Shown: positions 10,701 through 19,516, counted from the first letter of the stretch. The stretch: DNA of 64,000 bases from Nostoc sp. PCC 7524 (GCF_000316645.1 NC_019684.1:1426001-1490000), one strand, 5' to 3'. Notes: generated by a model not told the origin, from the letters alone. Numbers and translations: made by a program.

Positions 10701-13116
10701 AGTAACTTTGAGTGCCGCAGGTAATATTTTTACAGGTGATATTAATTCTTATTCAGATGAAGGTTTTGATAGTGGTCAAGGTGGTGCAGTAGAGATCACT
10801 ACATCAGGAGGTAGCATTACCACAGGTGATATTAATTCTTATGTCTTCAAGAATATTGGTGGTGACTTTACAGGAACAGGTGGTCAAGTTACCCTAACGG
10901 CTAGTAATAATATTATTGTTGGTGATATTGATGCTTCCGCAGAAGTTACAGAAATTGATGGGACGGCTGAAGCTATAGGTGGCAATGTTACCCTCCAGAC
11001 AACTAATACTGCGGGCAGTATCATCCGTTTTAATAGCATTAACACCAGTGCCACAACAGACGAAGACAGCAGTATTCAAGCTGGTAATGTAGAAGTCCTA
11101 ACCAACGGGTTAGTACAAGGAACAGGTACAGGTAATACCATCAACACGGGTGAATTCTACTTAGTATTTGATGAGATTGAGCAGGTTCCTTTCACTACTC
11201 CACTTAGTAGTGGTGGTACAGTCACCATTCAACACGATGGTGGGCCGGGTAATGTGCCATTTACTGTAGGTAATAGTAGTATTAATGGCACAGCAGGAGC
11301 AATTTATGCTGGTAGTGCTTCTAACAACCTATCTTCTGGTAGTTTCCCAGTCTTGCCTACTGGTGGAGAAGCCAGTGGTACACCCAGTAATATAACTATT
11401 AGGTCTGTTAACACACCGCCTACACTAACCGCAAATTCCCCTATCTCCTTAAATGCTCAACCAGGAGTACCCTTTAACTTTACGTTTACAGGCAGCGTTG
11501 GGGATGTCAATATCGATAACACTACTGTTGAGATTGTTTCTATTTTGCCTGGGGGGATATTGAGGCGAGGCAATACAGTATTAGAACCTGGAAACACGAT
11601 AACTATAGGCGAAACGTTAAATTTTACGCCACCAGAAAATATCACTACTAGCGGGAGCATTCAGGCTTTTACCGTTAGAGCTAGTGATGGGGTTTCTGAG
11701 TCAAATGTTATCCCTGTAGCAGCAGGCATAGAAGTCACTCCACCACTAGACAATTGCCAAATTTTGCCGTCGGCTTGTAAACCAATAAATGGTAATGGTA
11801 ATAAGAAGGATGTAGTTATCAATGGCGGTACATATACACCCTATCCAGAAGACAAATTTACTGATAAGTTTGCTAGCCAATTAGGTATATCTAGACCTAA
11901 AGTCAAAACCACAGAAGATGCGATTGATTTGGTTCGCCAGATAGAAAAAGCGACTGGTGTGAAACCTGCCTTAATTTACCTCAGTTTTGTACCTGTGGAA
12001 ATTGCACCCAACACAGCTACAGGGAACACCAAATCTAATAAAGTTTTGGACACCGTAGGCGAGAGCGATCGCGATCAGTTAGAAATAGTAGTAGTTACCG
12101 GTCAAGGTAATCCCATCCGTAAGCGTGTCCCCAGCGCCACTAGAGCTAAAGTTTTGCAAGTAGCGCAAGAATTTCGGGATCAAATCGTCAATCCCCAAAA
12201 CCGCCGCACCACGGGTTACTTACAGCCATCTCAGCAACTTTATAGTTGGATAATTGCACCAATACAGCAGGAATTACAGGCGGAAGGAATTGATAACTTA
12301 GTCTTTTTGCCAGACGTGGGCTTACGTTCCACGCCAATGGCAGCTCTCCATGATGGGAAACAGTTTCTTGTAGAACAATATAGCCTGGGCTTGATGCCTA
12401 GTTTGAGCTTAACTAACACCGCTTATACCGACATTAAACAATCCCAAATTTTAGCTTTGGGTATTTCTCAAAGCACTCAGGGACAACAACCATTACCAGC
12501 TGTTCCCGTTGAGTTATCAACTTTAGTCTCTAAACTTTGGCCTGGCAAGTTGTTGTTAGATCAGCAAGCGACATTAGAAAATCTGAAAATGATTCGTCGC
12601 CAACAACCTTTCGGCATTATTCATCTAGCCACCCATGCCGATTTTATTCCAGGCCCCTTGAGCAATTCCTATATTCAATTATGGGAAGACAAATTACACT
12701 TAAACCAACTACGGCAATTAAGATTGAATGAACCCCAAGTTGAGATGATGGTGCTGAGTGCTTGTAGAACCGCTTTAGGTGATGAAGAAGTAGAAATTGG
12801 GTTTGCAGGTTTAGCTGTACTAGCAGGTGTGAAAACCTCTATTGCCAGTATGTGGGCAGTTAATGATACTGGTACGGCGGCTTTGATGACGAAATTCTAT
12901 GAATCTCTCAGAACTGCTCCCATCCGTGCAGAAGCCCTGAGAGACGCTCAAATGGCTATGGTAAAAGGACAGGTTTTCATCAAAGATGGGCGGGTGCAAG
13001 GTTTAGAAACAGTTCCCAGTATACCTTTACCTGCTGAGAGTATTCAGGAAACTGATTTAAAACTCACCCATCCTTACTATTGGGCAGCATTCACGATGGT
13101 AGGTAATCCTTGGTAG
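7780..13116 (+). CDS. Fusion: GT2 glycosyltransferase + TPS filamentous haemagglutinin-like exoprotein + CHAT protease
   Basis: A 1778-residue chain. Residues 1-245 are a family-2 glycosyltransferase with SIVIVNYNRERYI, DDGSTDGS and the metal-binding DSDD (90-93). Residues about 255-296 form a signal-like segment (hydrophobic AGIAGLGMLSLWG ending AQAQQ). From about 297 comes a TPS secretion domain (NRIDITGG, NLFHSF, NLFLMNPAGFIFGG), then a long Gly/Asn/Thr-rich beta-helix to about 1300. Residues about 1430-1778 are a CHAT caspase-like domain with the His of HLATHADF (H1619) and the Cys of LSACRT (C1662). TPS-CHAT proteins occur in cyanobacteria, and the adjacent ShlB-type pore is the likely exporter. 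A cytoplasmic-type glycosyltransferase ahead of an export signal is topologically odd: it may be a real fusion, or two genes joined by loss of a stop. Confidence 0.88.
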   Translation: MSPLISIVIVNYNRERYIGEAIASVLQQTWQDLELVVWDDGSTDGSVAIAQKYAQQDRRVRVIAAPHQGTVKARQGAIAQTQGAYLGWVDSDDILAPTALAQTAAVLHRHPEVGLVYTDYIDINPDGQVLGYGHRCRIPYSPQRLLVDFMTFQFRLLRRSVYEQVGGVHISASDYAYDYDLCLRLSEVTQVRRVKQPLYLCRIHNQSISATNRTEQILWSQKAIAQALQRRGLAHQCRIDVELPAGRFILRRKPTLGTTLANIKGVFAQTTVCAGIAGLGMLSLWGMNTEIAQAQQILPAADGTNTIVTPNGNRIDITGGTTSSNGLNLFHSFQQFGVSPEQIANFQANPALQNILGRVTGGNASVINGLIQVTGGSANLFLMNPAGFIFGGNASLNVSGAFTATTANGIKFGNDWFNAVGNNNYANLVGNPTGFAFTMNQPGAIINAGNLGVGTGQSLSLLGGTVVNTGQLSAPAGQIVVTSVPGQNWVRLSQPGNILSLELPALTPDSSQPNSWTVAIASLPELLTVGNTNTGLTTNPDGSVKLTNSNVTIPTTPGTTIVSGNVNVSGETGGTVNVLGTKVGLVDANINASGTNGGGTVLIGGDYKGGGTVPNATQTYINSNTVINADSLQNGNGGRVIAWADDATQFFGNISARGGANSGDGGFVEVSGKNFLTFQGQVDVSAPNGQFGTLLLDPSSLTIIDATFGGTFDATFSGSILADTPDIGANTISWGALVSLGSGANINLEATGDITIDNITGVVSGENNLITLDSSNSGSFTLNSTNGAVRFVDTNDTIATNGGAINISGAGDILLGNIITTGGGYASNITVTSSNGSINTGNLQTRPSDSPAFSSNEYGNVSLSAFGNISTGNIIASGDGYSPGNITVNSSNGAINLGNLDTRSIFEDGTITFIFDDSGDVTLSASGNISVGNIIASGDGYSPGNVSVDSSNGNINIGNLDTSVINQSDATAGTVTLSAAGNIFTGDINSYSDEGFDSGQGGAVEITTSGGSITTGDINSYVFKNIGGDFTGTGGQVTLTASNNIIVGDIDASAEVTEIDGTAEAIGGNVTLQTTNTAGSIIRFNSINTSATTDEDSSIQAGNVEVLTNGLVQGTGTGNTINTGEFYLVFDEIEQVPFTTPLSSGGTVTIQHDGGPGNVPFTVGNSSINGTAGAIYAGSASNNLSSGSFPVLPTGGEASGTPSNITIRSVNTPPTLTANSPISLNAQPGVPFNFTFTGSVGDVNIDNTTVEIVSILPGGILRRGNTVLEPGNTITIGETLNFTPPENITTSGSIQAFTVRASDGVSESNVIPVAAGIEVTPPLDNCQILPSACKPINGNGNKKDVVINGGTYTPYPEDKFTDKFASQLGISRPKVKTTEDAIDLVRQIEKATGVKPALIYLSFVPVEIAPNTATGNTKSNKVLDTVGESDRDQLEIVVVTGQGNPIRKRVPSATRAKVLQVAQEFRDQIVNPQNRRTTGYLQPSQQLYSWIIAPIQQELQAEGIDNLVFLPDVGLRSTPMAALHDGKQFLVEQYSLGLMPSLSLTNTAYTDIKQSQILALGISQSTQGQQPLPAVPVELSTLVSKLWPGKLLLDQQATLENLKMIRRQQPFGIIHLATHADFIPGPLSNSYIQLWEDKLHLNQLRQLRLNEPQVEMMVLSACRTALGDEEVEIGFAGLAVLAGVKTSIASMWAVNDTGTAALMTKFYESLRTAPIRAEALRDAQMAMVKGQVFIKDGRVQGLETVPSIPLPAESIQETDLKLTHPYYWAAFTMVGNPW

Positions 13117-13165
13117 CTCTTAACTTGCGGTTAAAAATTCATGCCTAATTCTTTCCTTCTTTAAG

Positions 13166-13300
13166 TAATGAGTAATGGGTAATGAGTAATGAGTAATGAG
13201 TAATGGGTAATGAGTAATGGGTAATGAGTAATGAGTAATGAGTAATGGGTAATGAGTAATGAGTAATGAGTAATGGGTAATGGGTATTTACTCATTACTC
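13166..13300. repeat. Heptamer tandem repeat array (GAGTAAT/GGGTAAT)
   Basis: About 19 consecutive heptamers alternating TAATGAG and TAATGGG, ending at the second copy of the 83-bp repeat. This is an STRR-type array of the kind common in Nostocales intergenic DNA; it lacks the spacers expected of a CRISPR. Confidence 0.9.
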
Positions 13301-13383
13301 ATTTAATTTGGTTCACCGATGATCACATCAAAACTGTATGAATAAAAAATGGGTAAATCTCATCAAAGTCAACAGCCTACACC
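13300..13383 (-). repeat. Interspersed ~83-bp repeat, copy B (inverted)
   Basis: Reverse complement of the repeat at 5018-5100, including ATGGGTAAATCTCATCAAAG and the GTCAACAGCCTA end. The pair brackets the region containing the TPR, TpsB and TPS-CHAT genes in inverted orientation. Confidence 0.8.
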
Positions 13384-13401
13384 TACACCCCTAAAATATA
13401 C

Positions 13402-15627
13402 TTATTTCAGATATAGCAATAAGTTCAAACCGGGGATAGTGCGGGAAAGTGTCCACAAAACTAGGGTGATGTAGAGTAACCCTAAACTCCACTGATACCA
13501 AGCTAGTGTGGAAATGATTCCTGGTAGGTGTTCGTCTCTAAGGCGGATGTCGTTAAATCCTAACCTGACTAGGTTATTGAGGCTAAAGTCATAGTAGTTG
13601 AGCCAGTTCCAACGGCGATCGCATAATAGGGGCATATATCTTTCCCGAAATATTTGATTTCTGGGGATGACTGGTAAACGCCCAATGAGTAACCGTAACT
13701 GGCGAAAGGTTCCGTCTTCGGTGAAGTAGGAAACATTCATTAAGTCGTGATAACGCCCTTGTTTGTACAGGCGGATTAATAACATTAAGGGTAATGGCAT
13801 GATAATTGTGACAAGACATCCCAGTGTCAGCCAAGGTTGAGCGGCATTGCGGAAAATGGCTAATAAGCTGAAAAATGTTAAACAGCTAAAACTGATGAGG
13901 ATAGCAATGGTTTCATAGGATGTGGGAATGATGGGTGTAGGATGCAGACGACGACAGCGATCTACTAACCAAAACAGTAAACCAAAGTAAGCGATCGCTA
14001 CTCCTCCCACACCGAAAACTAGCCACAAGTTTGTGCCGTAGCCGCTTAACAATAACAATACACTCAATACTAACCAAGTCCAAGCTGTAAGTAACCAGTT
14101 ACCAACTGTCAAGGGTTCGGCAAAGACTAGGCGATCGCTGAGTTGGTTGTATGTGGCTAAATCGATATCTGCTAATGTTAATAATTCGTTGCTGTTGCGA
14201 AATGGTTTTACGGCTCGACGTTGGGCGATCGCTTTTACTTGAATATCAGAAAAACCCAACTTGAGCAAACTTGTAAAAGTCGCACGATTAATATTTATCC
14301 CTACTAATTCACGAGTCAATTTATCCAGTCGTAATTGTTGTTTGATATACTCCAATTGATTCGCATCAGCTACTTGTTGCTGTTGCCGGAAGTTCTGCCC
14401 CAAATTTCGCAAAACATTTTGATTACCTGCCAATGTGGGGACACTAAATATTTTACCAATCTGTCCTGGATTCCCTAAAATTTTGGCTTGATTTGAATTA
14501 AATGTCAATCCAGGAACATTTAAAAATGCTTCTCTAGAAAATAGCACATCACTAAAATCAGCTTGGTTGAGAATGCTAGCACTCCGCATATCTACAGGTT
14601 GATTAAATAGCACTTCTCGAAAGATGACAGCTTGTTCAAATGTTGCTTCTTTTAAGAATAGAAATTGATTAAAACTAGCTTTTGCAAACTGTGCTTGATT
14701 ATTAAATATCACCTCAGAAAAATCTGCATTTCCTTGCCACTGGACACTATTAAATTTGGCTAATTGCTGAAAATGAGCTTGATTAAAGTCGGCATTATTC
14801 ACAAAAATGCTATCATGAAAATCAGCATTTTCTTGAAATTGTGTTTGTTTAAAATTAGCTTTATTAAAAAAAACGCTACCCGAAAAATTACTTACTTGGC
14901 GGAAAATGGTAGATTTAAAACTCACAGGACGACTAAATCTGGCTTCACTCCAGTTATTTGTTTGCAGAAATGTAGCATTTTGAGCATCTACAGTCTGAAG
15001 AAAAAATGTATTAGCAAATCGCACTTCACCATTAAAGCGAGTATGTTCTAGTGTCAAAGCACCGCGAAAAACCGTCACTTCACTAGATACTGTTGACTGC
15101 GTATTTAAAAGGGAGCGACAATCTTTAGAGTTGAGAAAATTAACCGCTAAAGATTGCAAGCAAACTAAACGTAAGCGTTCTAATTGTTCTTGTTCTGGGG
15201 CAGTGAAAATCGGAGCGATCGCTTGAGCATATAAAGGTGTTCTTAACCCTAAATCGCTGCCAATAAAATCTCCTTGAATCAAGGAATAACTCAAGTCTAA
15301 TCCTAAAGGTTTAGCTCCAGTTTTTTGCAATTCTTTGCGGAGCATTTGATAAAAGGCATCACGAAAACTAGCATTTTCTGGACGCAAATCAATCACCATT
15401 TGCCGCAAGTCTACAGTTAAATTCCCCTCACGCAGGGTAGGTGTATGTAGTCGTTCCTGCAACAGTTCTAAGGTTAAGGGTGTGCGTTCTGGTTGTGCAG
15501 GTGCCGCCCACGTTGGTAGGGGAAGTAAAAAGATTAACAATGCACACACAGCAATTAGTAACCAAGCTTGTTTGCGCCAGATGCTGAGGTGGGGTTTTAT
15601 ACTACGTCGAAAACAGAATCTATCCAA
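13402..15627 (-). CDS. Pentapeptide-repeat membrane protein
   Basis: A 741-residue protein. It has an N-terminal signal or anchor (residues about 20-42, ending PTWAAPA), an N-terminal domain of unknown type, and a run of degenerate pentapeptide repeats at about 190-380 (ANFKQ TQFQE NADFH DSIFV NNADF NQAHF), predicted to form a right-handed quadrilateral beta-helix. Next come a helix-hairpin-helix-like segment around 455-495 (LLTLADIDLATYNQL) and four or more hydrophobic helices in the C-terminal third (around 510-650 and 705-735). Pentapeptide-repeat membrane proteins are abundant in cyanobacteria and mostly uncharacterised. It is divergent from thrS and shares its roughly 110-bp upstream region, including the Zur/Fur-like site. 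Confidence 0.85.
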   Translation of the reverse strand: MDRFCFRRSIKPHLSIWRKQAWLLIAVCALLIFLLPLPTWAAPAQPERTPLTLELLQERLHTPTLREGNLTVDLRQMVIDLRPENASFRDAFYQMLRKELQKTGAKPLGLDLSYSLIQGDFIGSDLGLRTPLYAQAIAPIFTAPEQEQLERLRLVCLQSLAVNFLNSKDCRSLLNTQSTVSSEVTVFRGALTLEHTRFNGEVRFANTFFLQTVDAQNATFLQTNNWSEARFSRPVSFKSTIFRQVSNFSGSVFFNKANFKQTQFQENADFHDSIFVNNADFNQAHFQQLAKFNSVQWQGNADFSEVIFNNQAQFAKASFNQFLFLKEATFEQAVIFREVLFNQPVDMRSASILNQADFSDVLFSREAFLNVPGLTFNSNQAKILGNPGQIGKIFSVPTLAGNQNVLRNLGQNFRQQQQVADANQLEYIKQQLRLDKLTRELVGININRATFTSLLKLGFSDIQVKAIAQRRAVKPFRNSNELLTLADIDLATYNQLSDRLVFAEPLTVGNWLLTAWTWLVLSVLLLLSGYGTNLWLVFGVGGVAIAYFGLLFWLVDRCRRLHPTPIIPTSYETIAILISFSCLTFFSLLAIFRNAAQPWLTLGCLVTIIMPLPLMLLIRLYKQGRYHDLMNVSYFTEDGTFRQLRLLIGRLPVIPRNQIFRERYMPLLCDRRWNWLNYYDFSLNNLVRLGFNDIRLRDEHLPGIISTLAWYQWSLGLLYITLVLWTLSRTIPGLNLLLYLK

Positions 15628-15711
15628 GTCTACTGTGTATTGTTAATCGGCAGAATAATTTTAACTGCGATCGCTCTCATTGCCACTCAAAACTACTTTT
15701 TTACGCTAATA

Positions 15712-15726
15712 TGATAACGATTCTCA
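15712..15726 (+). promoter_or_regulatory. Candidate Zur (or Fur) operator
   Basis: TGATAACGATTCTCA closely fits the 7-1-7 inverted repeat TGATAATNATTATCA used by cyanobacterial Zur. It ends 12 bp before the thrS start and lies about 85 bp upstream of the divergent pentapeptide gene. Flanking bases also resemble a Fur box, so the regulator is assigned mainly from the zinc-related gene content downstream. Confidence 0.65.
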
Positions 15727-15738
15727 TTCCAGATTGAT

Positions 15739-17580
15739 ATGGTCAGTTCCTTAACCCAGTTCCAGAAAGACTTAAGCCAGCACGATAGTGAACAACTTAC
15801 ACGGATGCGTCACACCTGCGCCCATATCATGGCAATGGCAGTGCAGAAGCTATTTCCAGGGACTAAAGTAGCAACTGGCCCCGTCACAGAAAATGGATTT
15901 TACTACGACTTCAATTGTCCAGTTAGCATCACTCCCGATGACTTGGAAAAAATCGAGGTAGAGATGCAGCGAATCATCCAAGCCAATCTCCCTATTATCC
16001 GTGAAGAGGTACAAAGGGCAGAAATTCGCGCCGAAATTGTCGAATTAAACGAACCTTACAAATTAGAAATTTTAGAACGCATTCCCCCAGAACAGACAAT
16101 TACCCGCTACTTTATTGGTAGCCCCGAAATTGGTAAACCAGAAGCTTCTTTATTTATTACAGATGTGCAACCAGCAAGTCACTATTGGTGGGACTTATGT
16201 GCAGGGCCGCATATTAACTTTACAGGTGAAATTGAGCCTGACGGTTTTAAATTGTTGAATATTGCCGGTGCTTATTGGTTAGGAGATGAAACTAAACCCC
16301 AATTGCAGCGCATTTATGGTACAGTCTGGGAAACTAAAGCAGCACTACAAGCTTACCTCCAACAAAGAGAAGAAGCCTTACGTCGTGATCATAGAAAGCT
16401 AGGTCAAGAACTAAACTTATTTAGCATTCAAGAAGAAGCTGGTGGGGGTTTAGTTTTTTGGCATCCCAAAGGCGCGAGTATTCGCTACATCATTGAAGAT
16501 TATTGGCGACAAGCACATTTAGCATCTGGTTATCAATTACTCTACACACCCCATGTAGCCAACCTCGATTTATGGAAAACATCAGGTCATTTTGATTTTT
16601 ATCAAGAGAATATGTTTGACTCAATGGAGGTGGAAAATCAGGCTTATCAAATCAAGCCGATGAATTGTCCTTTTCATGTTCTCACATACAAACATCAGCT
16701 ACATTCCTATCGAGAATTGCCATTAAGATGGGCAGAATTAGGCACAGTTTATCGTTATGAACGTTCTGGTGCGTTACATGGTTTGATGAGGGTGAGAGGA
16801 TTTACCCAAGATGATGCTCATATCTTCTGTTTACCTCACCAAATTGCTGAGGAAATTTTAGGGGTTTTAAATCTCACAGAGAAAATTTTATCAGACTTTG
16901 GTTTTAAAAATTATGAGGTAAATCTTTCCACTCGTCCTGATAAATCAGTAGGCAATGATCAGGTATGGGAATTAGCAACTTCAGCTTTAAAAGAAGCTTT
17001 GGATACTAAAGGCTGGAATTATGTTGTTGATGAAGGTGGGGGAGCTTTTTATGGTCCGAAAATTGATATTAAAATTCAAGATGCTATTGGTCGTTTGTGG
17101 CAATGTTCCACTATTCAAGTAGACTTTAACTTACCAGAACGCTTTGATATGGAATATATTGCGGCTGATGGTAGTCGTCAACGGCCAATTATGATTCATC
17201 GAGCTATTTTTGGTTCTTTGGAACGCTTTTTTGGCATCTTAATTGAAAACTATGCTGGTGATTTCCCCTTGTGGTTAGCACCAGTACAAGTACGCTTATT
17301 ACCCGTGAGTGATGAGGTAAGAGGATATGCAGAATCTGTTATAACTGATTTACAAAAAGCTGGTTTGAGAGTAGAAATAGACAACAGTGGCGAACGTTTA
17401 AGTAAGCAAATTCGCACAGCAGAGTTAGAAAAAATTCCCGTTGTTGCTGTTGTGGGTAAAAAAGAAGTAGAAAATCAAAATTTAAGTGTTAGAACTAGAC
17501 AAGTTAGAGATTTAGGGGTGATGAGTTTAAGTGAATTGGTACATCGTTTACAAGAAGCTATCATCTCTAAAGATTCGTGA
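15739..17580 (+). CDS. thrS: Threonyl-tRNA synthetase, TGS-less (low-zinc, T2-like paralogue)
   Basis: A 613-residue class II synthetase that charges tRNA-Thr. It starts directly with the editing domain (HTCAH with H25 and H29, then DLCAGPH) and lacks the N-terminal TGS domain of the roughly 640-residue enterobacterial enzyme. The catalytic core has class II motifs 2 and 3 and the zinc-ligand positions MNCPFH, the histidine of GALHGLMRVRGFTQDDAH, and MIHRAIFGSLERF; the anticodon-binding domain (about 510-610) follows. Anabaena has a constitutive and a Zur-controlled, low-zinc ThrRS; the operator and neighbours here suggest this is the low-zinc one. The editing motifs look intact by eye, so impaired proofreading, reported for the Anabaena paralogue, cannot be read from them. 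Confidence 0.93.
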   Translation: MVSSLTQFQKDLSQHDSEQLTRMRHTCAHIMAMAVQKLFPGTKVATGPVTENGFYYDFNCPVSITPDDLEKIEVEMQRIIQANLPIIREEVQRAEIRAEIVELNEPYKLEILERIPPEQTITRYFIGSPEIGKPEASLFITDVQPASHYWWDLCAGPHINFTGEIEPDGFKLLNIAGAYWLGDETKPQLQRIYGTVWETKAALQAYLQQREEALRRDHRKLGQELNLFSIQEEAGGGLVFWHPKGASIRYIIEDYWRQAHLASGYQLLYTPHVANLDLWKTSGHFDFYQENMFDSMEVENQAYQIKPMNCPFHVLTYKHQLHSYRELPLRWAELGTVYRYERSGALHGLMRVRGFTQDDAHIFCLPHQIAEEILGVLNLTEKILSDFGFKNYEVNLSTRPDKSVGNDQVWELATSALKEALDTKGWNYVVDEGGGAFYGPKIDIKIQDAIGRLWQCSTIQVDFNLPERFDMEYIAADGSRQRPIMIHRAIFGSLERFFGILIENYAGDFPLWLAPVQVRLLPVSDEVRGYAESVITDLQKAGLRVEIDNSGERLSKQIRTAELEKIPVVAVVGKKEVENQNLSVRTRQVRDLGVMSLSELVHRLQEAIISKDS

Positions 17581-17656
17581 AACAAGATACCCTTTCAAAA
17601 GTGGGGAATCGGAAACAACCATTTAATTTAGTAGTTTACAAACATCAAATTGCAAT

Positions 17657-18706
17657 ATGAATACTGTCACCGCACCAACTCCAAATTTAATTCCTGATAT
17701 TCCTAAACGCGGAATGCCTGTTACTATCATCACAGGATTTTTAGGGAGTGGTAAAACTACACTGCTGAATCAAATTCTCAAGAATAAACAAGATTTAAAA
17801 GTCGCTGTTCTCGTCAATGAGTTTGGTGATATTAATATTGATAGCCAACTGCTGGTTTCCCTTGACGAAGATATGGTAGAACTCAGTAATGGCTGTATTT
17901 GCTGTACTATCAACGATGGTCTAGTTGATGCTGTTTATCGAGTCTTAGAACGAGAAGACCGTATTGATTATATGGTCATTGAAACAACTGGTGTCGCTGA
18001 TCCATTACCAATTATTCTAACTTTTTTGGGAACAGAACTGAGGGATTTAACTAACCTCGACTCTATTCTGACTGTAGTTGATGCTGAAACCTTTAATCCC
18101 GAACATTTTGATAGTGAAGCAGCTTTAAAACAAATTACCTATGGAGATATGATTCTCCTCAATAAAATAGACCTGGTTGCTCCAGAAAAAGTGCAAGCAG
18201 TAGAAAGCTACATTCATAATATCAAAAATGGGGCGAGAATTCTTCACACTCAACATGGTGAAGTCCCATTGCCTTTAATCTTAGGTGTGGGTTTAACTCC
18301 AATAGATGATTATACTGTTCATGAGGCAGAAGATCATCATCAACATCATCATGATCACGAACATGATCATCAACATCATCATCATGAACACCATCATCAC
18401 CCACATCACTCCCACCATTTAGAAAATGATGGATTTGTCTCGATTTCGTTTCAATCTGATCAACCATTTGATGTTCATAGATTTGAGAACTTCCTCACCG
18501 AAGAAATGCCTCAAGATGTGTTTCGTGCTAAAGGAATTTTGTGGTTTAGTGATAGTGAATTACGCCATATTTTTCAACTAAGTGGCCCTCGTTATAATCT
18601 ACACGCTGATGAATGGCGTAGTCCACCTAAAAATCAGGTAGTTTTTATCGGGAGAAAATTAGATTCTCAACAAATTTATACACAGCTTAACAAATGTTTG
18701 GTATGA
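17657..18706 (+). CDS. CobW/COG0523-family GTPase, putative zinc metallochaperone
   Basis: A 349-residue G3E GTPase with Walker A GFLGSGKTTLLN (around residue 26), the family metal-binding motif CICC within NGCICC, a GTP-specificity NKID, and a C-terminal CobW_C domain. Between the two lies a spectacular His/Asp/Glu-rich stretch (about residues 225-255) of mostly His residues, which should bind several divalent metal ions. It starts 76 bp after thrS and is probably co-transcribed with it. COG0523 proteins in such zinc-scarcity clusters are thought to deliver zinc to client enzymes; target and metal are inferred from context. Confidence 0.93.
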   Translation: MNTVTAPTPNLIPDIPKRGMPVTIITGFLGSGKTTLLNQILKNKQDLKVAVLVNEFGDINIDSQLLVSLDEDMVELSNGCICCTINDGLVDAVYRVLEREDRIDYMVIETTGVADPLPIILTFLGTELRDLTNLDSILTVVDAETFNPEHFDSEAALKQITYGDMILLNKIDLVAPEKVQAVESYIHNIKNGARILHTQHGEVPLPLILGVGLTPIDDYTVHEAEDHHQHHHDHEHDHQHHHHEHHHHPHHSHHLENDGFVSISFQSDQPFDVHRFENFLTEEMPQDVFRAKGILWFSDSELRHIFQLSGPRYNLHADEWRSPPKNQVVFIGRKLDSQQIYTQLNKCLV

Positions 18707-18731
18707 TTAAGAAGTGTTAAGCAATCAGCCC

Positions 18732-18774
18732 AGTTAGTTAATCGTGTTTCATGACTTTGAACGATTAACTAGCT
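18732..18774 (+). terminator. Hairpin between cobW-type gene and folE
   Basis: AGTTAGTTAATCGT (18732-18745) pairs with ACGATTAACTAGCT (18761-18774) over 13 of 14 positions around a 15-nt loop. No T-run follows directly, so it could be a weak terminator, an RNA-stability element or an operator. Confidence 0.5.
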
Positions 18775-18803
18775 CCTAATCTATACCGATTAAACAAAAG
18801 AAC

Positions 18804-19454
18804 ATGACTTTATCGATTCGTCCCGATACAAATTCTGCTGCTCAGGTGGTATCATCGTTATCTACTCAACAGTCACTAACTGTCACAGAAGCAGAAATGG
18901 TGCAGGCTGTAAGAACTTTGTTGATTGGATTAGGAGAAAATCCTGATCGTGAAGGGTTACTAGATACTCCCAAACGAGTTGTGAAAGCGTTACAGTTTCT
19001 GACTAAAGGGTATCATGAGTCTTTAGATGAACTGCTGAATGGGGCAGTATTTACAGAAGATGCCAATGAAATGGTATTAATTCGGGACATCGATATTTTC
19101 AGTTCCTGTGAGCATCATATTCTACCAATTATTGGTCGCGCTCATGTTGCTTACATTCCCAATGGCAAGGTGATAGGCTTATCAAAAATTGCTCGGATTT
19201 GTGAGATGTATGCTAGACGTTTGCAAGTACAAGAACGCCTCACTCTACAAATTGCAGATGCGTTGCAAGGTTTACTCAAACCGCAAGGGGTAGCTGTAGT
19301 TATCGAAGCTACTCATATGTGCATGGTGATGCGTGGTGTGCAGAAACCTGGTTCTTGGACTGTTACCAGTGCCATGCGTGGTGTATTTGCAGAAGATGCA
19401 CGTACTCGCGAGGAATTTATGAATTTGATTCGACACAACGCCAAGTTTCACTAA
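18804..19454 (+). CDS. folE: GTP cyclohydrolase I
   Basis: A 216-residue FolE (GCYH-IA type), first step of tetrahydrofolate/pterin synthesis (GTP to 7,8-dihydroneopterin triphosphate). Motifs seen: [12 protein letters not shown], the metal and catalytic segment [29 protein letters not shown], and the third metal ligand in THMCM. In cyanobacteria a second folE copy is often placed under Zur, and the location behind thrS and a CobW-type GTPase fits that pattern. The N-terminal 30 residues are Ser/Thr-rich and poorly conserved. Confidence 0.95.
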   Translation: MTLSIRPDTNSAAQVVSSLSTQQSLTVTEAEMVQAVRTLLIGLGENPDREGLLDTPKRVVKALQFLTKGYHESLDELLNGAVFTEDANEMVLIRDIDIFSSCEHHILPIIGRAHVAYIPNGKVIGLSKIARICEMYARRLQVQERLTLQIADALQGLLKPQGVAVVIEATHMCMVMRGVQKPGSWTVTSAMRGVFAEDARTREEFMNLIRHNAKFH

Positions 19455-19482
19455 GTCATCAATGAAAATTTAGCGCGTGCTG

Positions 19483-19516
19483 TGTAGAGGTAGAAATTTT
19501 TCACCTCTACATTTTT
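19483..19516 (+). terminator. Rho-independent-type terminator after folE
   Basis: TGTAGAGGT (19483-19491) and ACCTCTACA (19503-19511) form a perfect 9-bp stem with an 11-nt loop, followed by TTTTT. It lies 29 bp after the folE stop and may limit read-through into hisI. Confidence 0.75.

Noticed and set aside
13166..13300. CRISPR array
   Set aside because: Period is seven bases with no unique spacers; it is a simple heptamer repeat.
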